Source: Collinsella aerofaciens
GTDB taxonomy: Bacteria; Actinomycetota; Coriobacteriia; Coriobacteriales; Coriobacteriaceae
Direction: 5' to 3'
DNA: 36,090 nt
NCBI RefSeq assembly: GCF_015558785.1
Contig: NZ_JADMOP010000019.1
Coordinates: 1-36,090, forward strand
The notes below the pieces were generated by a model. The model worked only from the letters and a program-made list of their open reading frames with translations, had not been told where the DNA came from and searched no databases. This document shows positions 31,277 to 36,090 of this stretch, in pieces. The first letter of the stretch is position 1. Every line of letters begins with the position of its first letter. Both the position numbers and the translations under genes were made by a program.

Positions 31277-32305
31277 ATGGCCAACAAAGTCACCCTCAAG
31301 CAGATCGCCCAGGAGGTGGGGCTTTCCCCCTCGTCGGTCTCGCTTGTGCTCAATAATCGGCCCTGTCGCATCTCGGAAGAAAACCGCAAGCTCATCAAAG
31401 AGGTCGCGGCGCGCAGCCACTATGTTCCCAACCAGATCGCGCGCAGCCTGGTCATGCGCGAGTCGCGCACGCTGGGCCTTATCGTCCCTAACATTGAGAG
31501 CCGCTTTTTTGCCTCGCTCGCCGGTAGCCTGGAAAAGCGCTGTCGCGAGGACGGCTATGCGCTCTTCATTACCAGCTCGGGTGGAAGCGCCGATGACGAT
31601 CTGGAGCTGCTGCGCCAGCTGGTGACGCGCGGCGTTGATGGCGTCTTCCTGGTCGTAGGCGACGAGTTCTCCGACGACCGCGCCCTGCGCGAAGAAGTCA
31701 GCCATCTGCCTATCCCTGCCGTGATGGTCGACCGTGCCATTGAGGGGCTCGAGTGCGACAAGGTGATGTTCGACCACGAGATGGGTGGCTACATGGCCAC
31801 TCGCTATCTGATCGAGCAGGGCCACCGTCGCATTGCCTGCTTGGTTAACGCGCGCCGTTCCAATACGGGGCGTAAGCGACTTGCCGGCTATGAGCGCGCG
31901 CTGCGCGAGGTTGGCCTGCCTATCGACGCACGTTTGGAGTTTGAGAGCGAGTACTACATTCCGAGTGCCTACGAGGCCTCGGAGGCGGTGCTCGCAACTG
32001 ATGCCACCGCTGTGTTCGCAAGTTCGGATAACATCGCCCTCGGTCTGCTCAAGCGCTTGCACGAGATGGGGAAGAGCATCCCGGGCGACATCTCGGTGGT
32101 GAGTTACGACAACTCGGCCGCCGACGTTCTCTTTGAGCCGGCGCTGACCGCGATTGAGCAGGATCCTGGTGTCCTTGCGGAGCATGCTTTTGGCTGTATG
32201 TCCAAGCGTCTTGCCGGTAGGGGCGGCAGGCGTGCCGAAGAAGTCGTCCTGGAGCCGGCGCTTATCGTTAAGGGCAGCGTGCTCGAACTTACCGAATGTA
32301 GCTAA
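31277..32305 (+). CDS. LacI/GalR-family transcriptional regulator
   Basis: The N-terminal helix-turn-helix is VTLKQIAQEVGLSPSSVSLVLN, followed by the hinge helix YVPNQIARSLV near residue 50. Residues 60-342 form the periplasmic-binding-protein-like effector domain, with RTLGLIVPNIES and ADVLFEPALTAIEQDP. The 342 residues are normal. AAGGAG lies seven bases before the ATG. The neighbours do not tell its target; it stands alone between murB and a hypothetical gene. Sugar control is likely from the family. Confidence 0.9.
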   Translation: MANKVTLKQIAQEVGLSPSSVSLVLNNRPCRISEENRKLIKEVAARSHYVPNQIARSLVMRESRTLGLIVPNIESRFFASLAGSLEKRCREDGYALFITSSGGSADDDLELLRQLVTRGVDGVFLVVGDEFSDDRALREEVSHLPIPAVMVDRAIEGLECDKVMFDHEMGGYMATRYLIEQGHRRIACLVNARRSNTGRKRLAGYERALREVGLPIDARLEFESEYYIPSAYEASEAVLATDATAVFASSDNIALGLLKRLHEMGKSIPGDISVVSYDNSAADVLFEPALTAIEQDPGVLAEHAFGCMSKRLAGRGGRRAEEVVLEPALIVKGSVLELTECS

Positions 32306-32359
32306 GCGTACTTGTTTGTTTGCATAGATTGCATGCGGAGTGTCCGCTATTTGCCGGCG

Positions 32360-32432
32360 GGGCCGGGGTGCCTGCCTTGTTTTGAGAAGTTTGCGGAGCC
32401 CACTTCTCAAAACAAGGCAGGCACCCCGGCCC
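32360..32432 (+). repeat. Long perfect hairpin E5 (31-bp stem, no E core)
   Basis: Arms at 32360-32390 and 32402-32432 are perfectly complementary over 31 bp around an 11-nt loop, TTGCGGAGCCC. Its ends (GGGCCGGGG and CCCCGGCCC) resemble the GG.CC-type ends of E1-E4, but the conserved core is missing. It lies 54 bp after the lacI stop, with no T-run. Confidence 0.88.
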
Positions 32433-32553
32433 TCGTCCGTTAACTCTTCCGCTGGGCGAGCCTTAGACGCCGCGCACCGATAGGGTAAGGCAGCGGCTTG
32501 AAATTGGTGCTATATTCAGCTTGAGTTGTTTAATGCTAGTACGGGAGGCTGAT

Positions 32554-33042
32554 ATGGGGCTGTTCAAGAAGAAAAACCCGCAGGATGCCTTTGATCCCGA
32601 TGTGTTTACCATCACGGATACGATTTTGGACCCGCCGCGGTTTACATTTTTGCCGGCCATCTACCAGGATGCCACGCGCCGCAAGTGGGCCGTGCATCAG
32701 CGCGGCGGCGAGCCGAAGATTTTTGACTATGCGGACGTGTTGCAGTGCGAAGTGGCCGAGGCGGGCGATCCGGAGGCCGAAGAAGCGGTCTCTAAACAGG
32801 AATTTGCCCAGCGTATCCTGGCAAATCCTGCCAAGGCAGCAAAAATAAATGCTGCCAAGCGTAATATGTGTCTTGGTATGGGCGTTGTTGTGGCGGTTCA
32901 GACGGGAAAAGACGAGGTTTCCAAATTAGAGATTCCCGTTATGACCGACGAAGTCAAACGCGATTCAAGTCTATATAAGTCGTATCGGAATGTCGCCGAG
33001 AAGATCAAGGCAGAATTTGATGCCATGGGAGGGCTGGCCTAA
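32554..33042 (+). CDS. Hypothetical protein
   Basis: I do not recognise the family. The 162 residues start MGLFKKKNPQDAFDPDVF and include a possible strand-rich middle (KWAVHQRGGEPKIFDYADVLQCEVAE) and a helical, charged C-terminus (YRNVAEKIKAEFDAMGG). There is no signal peptide or clear membrane segment. GGGAGG lies before the ATG at 32554; the frame itself opens 33 bases earlier without a ribosome site. It is 38 bp before the GntR gene in the same direction, so the two may be co-transcribed. Confidence 0.65.
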   Translation: MGLFKKKNPQDAFDPDVFTITDTILDPPRFTFLPAIYQDATRRKWAVHQRGGEPKIFDYADVLQCEVAEAGDPEAEEAVSKQEFAQRILANPAKAAKINAAKRNMCLGMGVVVAVQTGKDEVSKLEIPVMTDEVKRDSSLYKSYRNVAEKIKAEFDAMGGLA

Positions 33043-33080
33043 TTTTGGCGGCATACGTTTCTGAATGAGGAGTCTGTGCA

Positions 33081-33848
33081 ATGGCAGGCGAATCTTATGC
33101 AATTCCCCCCAAAGATCGTGCTGTTGAGGGAATTCTTTGGTATATCCAGCACCATCAGCTTGCCGGCGGCGATCGCCTGCCGGCCGAGCGCGTGCTGTGC
33201 GAAGAGATTGGCGTTTCGCGTACGGCGTTGCGTGCCGGTATCACGCGGCTTATCTCGTGTGGAACGCTCGAGAGCCGTCGCGGATCGGGCACGTATGTGT
33301 GTCCTCCCAAGCCGCTGAACATCTTCCAGGAAACGTATAACTTTTCCGATGCTGTGCGGACTGCCGGCCTGCACCCCTCTTCTCGTCTGGTTTCCACCGG
33401 GACCATCGAGGCGGATGAGGCGCTTGCCGACAAGCTTGGGGTGGCTGTAGGCGCTCCCTTGCTCCGCATGCAGCGCGTTCGACTTATTGAGGGCGAGCCG
33501 GCGTCAATCGAGACCGCTCACGTTAACCTGTCCCTGTGCCCATCGCTTCCCGAGCACGATTTTGAGTGTGAGAGCCTTTACGATGTCTTGCTCAAAGAAG
33601 GTGGCGTGCGCGTTGAGCATGGACGTGAGCATATCTCCATCTCGCGTTTGAACGCCGAAGAGGCCGAGCTGCTCCAGCAAGAAGAGGGGACGCCGGTGTT
33701 CTATGAGAGCACGATCGAATTTGATAAGGACATGCGTTTTGTGGAGCATTGCAAATCGGTGATTTTGCCCACAAAGTTCCGCTTTGCCGATAACGGTGAA
33801 AAGAACGGCATGAGGAGCGTGGCAGGTGAACAATGGCTGAAACAGTAG
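33081..33848 (+). CDS. GntR-family regulator with UTRA domain (first of a tandem pair)
   Basis: The winged helix lies at about residues 10-78 (LPAERVLCEEIGVSRTALRAGITRLISCGTLESRRGSGTYV) and UTRA at about 95-245 (RMQRVRLIEGEPASIETAHVNL). UTRA regulators usually sense a sugar phosphate. GAGGAG precedes the ATG by 8 bases. The 3' end overlaps the second GntR gene by 16 bp, so the pair is translationally coupled. The SIS-domain genes downstream are likely targets of one or both. Confidence 0.87.
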   Translation: MAGESYAIPPKDRAVEGILWYIQHHQLAGGDRLPAERVLCEEIGVSRTALRAGITRLISCGTLESRRGSGTYVCPPKPLNIFQETYNFSDAVRTAGLHPSSRLVSTGTIEADEALADKLGVAVGAPLLRMQRVRLIEGEPASIETAHVNLSLCPSLPEHDFECESLYDVLLKEGGVRVEHGREHISISRLNAEEAELLQQEEGTPVFYESTIEFDKDMRFVEHCKSVILPTKFRFADNGEKNGMRSVAGEQWLKQ

Positions 33849-34546
33849 ATGCCACCCCGGTTTATATGCGCATACGACGTCGCATTGAGGAGCGTATCGA
33901 GCGTGGCATATATCCCACGGGTTCCATGATTCCGTCCGAAAAAGACCTCGCCGAGGAATTTGGTACGACACGCTTGACCATCCGAAGTGCTGTCGATGAG
34001 CTGGTTCGGCGCGGGCAGATTCGACGCGTCCGCGGAAAGGGCGCGTTTGTGGCGCAGAAAGTGCCCGTTGCCTACGAGCGAACAGGAGGCTTTCGCGAGT
34101 CGGTTCGTGCTTCGGGCGGCGAGCCGTCCGTCCGCATCCTCGCGCGTTCCAAGCGTTATGCGGGCCCATATTATGCCAACCTGTTTGGCATTGCCGAGGA
34201 CGATTTGCTGTATTCGATTCGGCGTTTGAACTGCGTCAACGGCGATCCCGTATCGATTGAGATGGCGTTCATCCCGTGCCTGCTGTTTCCCACAATCGAA
34301 GATATTGACGTGTCGGTCTTCAGTTTGTACGAGACCTATGAGATGTTGGGCCGAAAGCCGGTCATGGCACAGGAAAAGCTCGATATCGAAGCGTTGGGCG
34401 CGCGAGATGCCGGCCTGCTTGGACTGGAGCAGGGCGATCTTGCCTTGACGCTTGAGTGTGTGAGCTTCGATGCGAGCGGCCAGGCGATCGAGTACGTCAA
34501 GTCGTTTAACCGCGGTGATGCGGGTGGATATACCTATACGTACTAG
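33833..34546 (+). CDS. GntR-family regulator with UTRA domain (second of the pair)
   Basis: The helix-turn-helix is PSEKDLAEEFGTTRLTIRSAVDELVRRGQIRRVRGKGAFV at about residues 36-72, with UTRA at about 85-237 (SIRRLNCVNGDPVSIEMAFIP). GGCAGGTG lies before the ATG. It is only distantly similar to the overlapping first regulator, so the pair is an old duplication or two separate acquisitions. It ends 194 bp before the first SIS gene, and that gap holds palindromes at 34605 and 34702. Confidence 0.87.
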   Translation: MAETVDATPVYMRIRRRIEERIERGIYPTGSMIPSEKDLAEEFGTTRLTIRSAVDELVRRGQIRRVRGKGAFVAQKVPVAYERTGGFRESVRASGGEPSVRILARSKRYAGPYYANLFGIAEDDLLYSIRRLNCVNGDPVSIEMAFIPCLLFPTIEDIDVSVFSLYETYEMLGRKPVMAQEKLDIEALGARDAGLLGLEQGDLALTLECVSFDASGQAIEYVKSFNRGDAGGYTYTY

Positions 34547-34604
34547 CTGGTTTTTTGCATAACGGGCTGAAAAGTTGACGGAATTTTGATTCGTTGAGCA
34601 GACC

Positions 34605-34612
34605 GTATATAC
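34605..34612. promoter_or_regulatory. GTATATAC palindrome before the SIS operon
   Basis: CGTATATACAA resembles the TreR-type half of GntR/UTRA sites. It lies 129 bp before the SIS start codon, right after the GntR gene pair. Confidence 0.4.
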
Positions 34613-34701
34613 AACCTTACAGGGCCCAAAATCGACCGTTCGCCGAAGGGGATAAATTAATCGACAGAGAGGTATCAAAAAGCCGTATCCTGTAACTGTG
34701 A

Positions 34702-34718
34702 TTGGTATCAAATACTAA
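34702..34718. promoter_or_regulatory. Operator candidate TTGGTATCAAATACTAA
   Basis: Imperfect inverted repeat (TTGGTAT and ATACTAA, one mismatch in seven) around CAA, 22 bp before the SIS start. Part of it (GGTATCAAA) recurs directly at about 34671. Both are candidate sites for the GntR pair upstream. Confidence 0.5.
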
Positions 34719-34740
34719 TGATTTGTAACGAGGTGAGACG

Positions 34741-35856
34741 ATGAAGATGCTCGATTACGTTCAGCTTGCCCATGTGCGTATGGGGGAGAACCTCGAGCGT
34801 TCGTCTGAGCTGGTAGCGCAGCTCGTTGATATTTTCCAGTCCGGTTCTTTTAACGCACTGCGCATCGTTGCTTCGGGTTCGTCGCGCCATGCCGCCGATT
34901 GCGCCCGCGATTACCTGCAAGATGCGCTGCAGATGCAGGTGTCCGTTGTGACGCCCGAGGCCTTCGTCGATTTTGAACACACCTATCCGCAGCATGCGCT
35001 CAACATCGCCGTCTCGCAGAGTGGCTATTCGACCAATACGATTGCGGCTCTTGATTACATGCGCGCACACGATATGGCTGCAGTTGCGCTCACGGCAAAC
35101 GTCGAGGCACCCATCAAGGAACACGCCGACATCGTTCTTGACTACGGTGTGGGTGTCGAGTCGGTGGACTTTGTGACTCTGGGCGTCGAGGTTCTCGTTG
35201 AGTACCTGGTGCTCTTTGGTATTTACGGCGGTCAGGCGCGCGGAACGATTGACGCCAAGGGCGTTGCTCAGCGTCTTGATGGCCTGCGCGAGGCTATCCA
35301 GGCTAATGCCGTGATGTGCAAGACCGCCGAGGCATATGTCCAAGACCACATGCTCGAGCTTTCTGAGCACATGCCCGCCATGGTCGTCGGCAACGGCCCC
35401 AACTACGGCGTTGCCGAGGAGGCGGCGCTCAAGCTGAGCGAGACCATCAAGATTCCTGCCATGCATCACGAAGGCGAGGAGTTCGTCCACGGTCCCGAGA
35501 TGCAGATCGTTCCGGGCTATCTGGTGTTTATCGTCGACGATCCGCAGGGGTCGGAGCGTCTTGCGAATATCGCCGATGCGCTATCGAACGTTACGACAAA
35601 AACGGTGCTGCTCACGGCCCATCCCAGGGGTAAGGCTCACGAGGTTGCGGTGCCTCAGGTGGCTCCGCTGCTCAGCGCAATTCCCAATTTGGTGTTCTTC
35701 CAGACGATTGCGGCAATGATCGCCGAACGTCTGAAGTCATGGGACGTGCACCCGTATCTTGATGCCGTCTCCAAGCAAATGGAGGTCAAGGCAGAGGGCT
35801 ACGAAGAGTCAGTCAATGCGCTTAAGGCCAAAGCGGCCGAGTGTTACGGAATGTAA
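34741..35856 (+). CDS. Double-SIS-domain sugar-phosphate enzyme (GlmS/AgaS/FrlB-like, no amidotransferase domain)
   Basis: The protein is two SIS (sugar isomerase) domains without the N-terminal glutaminase of GlmS. The first has VASGSSRHAADCARDY and VSQSGYSTNTIAAL; the second has VVGNGPNYGVAEEAALKLSETI, followed by HHEGEEFVHGPEM, whose Glu and His match the EFxHGP active-site motif. Such stand-alone proteins include deglycases of fructoselysine 6-phosphate (FrlB, GfrE/GfrF) and amino-sugar deaminases. GAGGTGA precedes the ATG. Another SIS gene follows 59 bp later, a pair like gfrE-gfrF. The substrate is not certain. Confidence 0.82.
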   Translation: MKMLDYVQLAHVRMGENLERSSELVAQLVDIFQSGSFNALRIVASGSSRHAADCARDYLQDALQMQVSVVTPEAFVDFEHTYPQHALNIAVSQSGYSTNTIAALDYMRAHDMAAVALTANVEAPIKEHADIVLDYGVGVESVDFVTLGVEVLVEYLVLFGIYGGQARGTIDAKGVAQRLDGLREAIQANAVMCKTAEAYVQDHMLELSEHMPAMVVGNGPNYGVAEEAALKLSETIKIPAMHHEGEEFVHGPEMQIVPGYLVFIVDDPQGSERLANIADALSNVTTKTVLLTAHPRGKAHEVAVPQVAPLLSAIPNLVFFQTIAAMIAERLKSWDVHPYLDAVSKQMEVKAEGYEESVNALKAKAAECYGM

Positions 35857-35915
35857 GCGGGTTTGATGCCCGTTGGCATGGGGGATGTGGAAACAACCCC
35901 AGAAAGGAGAGACAA

Positions 35916-36090
35916 ATGAAGGAAACCGAGAAGATCGAGATCATGCATTTCGACCAGGAGGGCTATCTCGAGGACGGTAAGGCGCTCTACGAGACCGGCA
36001 AGAAGATGACCGCGCTCGCCGACAAGGTCGCCGACGAGGGCTACGACGCCGTGTTCCTGATGGGCGTCGGCGGCACCTGGGACGAGCTCA
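35916..36090 (+). CDS. Second SIS-domain protein, cut by the window end
   Basis: The first 58 residues are visible (start MKETEKIEIMHFDQEGYLED, ending FLMGVGGTWDEL). VFLMGVGGTWDEL is the opening SIS strand and phosphate loop, in the FrlB/GfrE style. AAAGGAGAG lies just before the ATG. It is probably co-transcribed with the first SIS gene. Confidence 0.75.
   Translation, partial: MKETEKIEIMHFDQEGYLEDGKALYETGKKMTALADKVADEGYDAVFLMGVGGTWDEL

Noticed and set aside
34741-35856. glmS
   Set aside because: There are two SIS domains, but the N-terminal glutamine amidotransferase domain is missing and the gene has its own ribosome site at the SIS start.

Overview
The window looks like a chromosomal stretch of a gut member of the Coriobacteriia, most likely Collinsella. 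This rests on high GC, actinobacterial-type proteins, a TsaB-RimI-TsaD fusion, and a mix of alpha-glucan and sugar-phosphate genes. The genus is inferred from gene content and style, not from a marker gene.

Layout. (1) 1-7017: a forward housekeeping run of acpS, nnr (NAD(P)H-hydrate repair), alr, a family 4 uracil-DNA glycosylase, tsaE and a tsaB-rimI-tsaD fusion. The genes are tightly packed, with overlapping or nearly touching ends. (2) 7018-9800: two large palindromic elements (E1, E2), then a promoter, a 14-codon leader peptide ending in Ile/Val codons, a terminator and cstA. This is an apparent attenuation-controlled CstA transporter. (3) 9800-12500: an orphan JetD-like TOPRIM protein with a very long disordered middle, a third palindromic element (E3) and tRNA-Gln(TTG). 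(4) 12538-14607, minus strand: a peptidoglycan-binding-repeat protein and a polyprenyl diphosphate synthase. (5) 14721-27147: an alpha-glucoside/maltodextrin region. It holds a PTS EIICB fused to a HAD phosphatase, a divergent TreR-like GntR regulator, a MalEFGK-like ABC importer, glycogen/maltodextrin phosphorylase and 4-alpha-glucanotransferase. A shared operator-like palindrome (TTGTTTAAACAA-like) lies at all the main promoters. (6) 27368-34546: galE, a Tat-exported coiled-coil NlpC/P60 wall hydrolase followed by palindromic element E4, murB, a LacI regulator followed by hairpin E5, a hypothetical protein and two overlapping GntR/UTRA regulators. (7) 34741 to the end: two consecutive SIS-domain sugar-phosphate enzymes, the second cut by the window edge, perhaps the start of an Amadori-product or amino-sugar operon.

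The most unusual signal is the E family. Four elements (7030-7186, 7327-7462, 12094-12230, 29922-30052) share an almost invariant 68-69 nt core. Each core is flanked by perfect inverted arms of 31-44 bp whose sequence differs from copy to copy. E1 and E3 have identical 69-nt cores but different arms, and each element keeps perfect arm complementarity. The apical stem inside the core also covaries. A fifth, simpler hairpin (32360-32432) has similar GC-rich ends but lacks the core. A second, unrelated family of three regularly spaced 57-nt hairpins lies at 22931-23148. I do not recognise either family.

How the genes work together: ABC-imported maltodextrin would be shortened by the phosphorylase and glucanotransferase, with the PTS-HAD fusion as a parallel route for a smaller alpha-glucoside. 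GalE links the resulting sugar phosphates to UDP-sugars. The housekeeping run makes the t6A tRNA modification, activates acyl carrier protein and supplies D-alanine.
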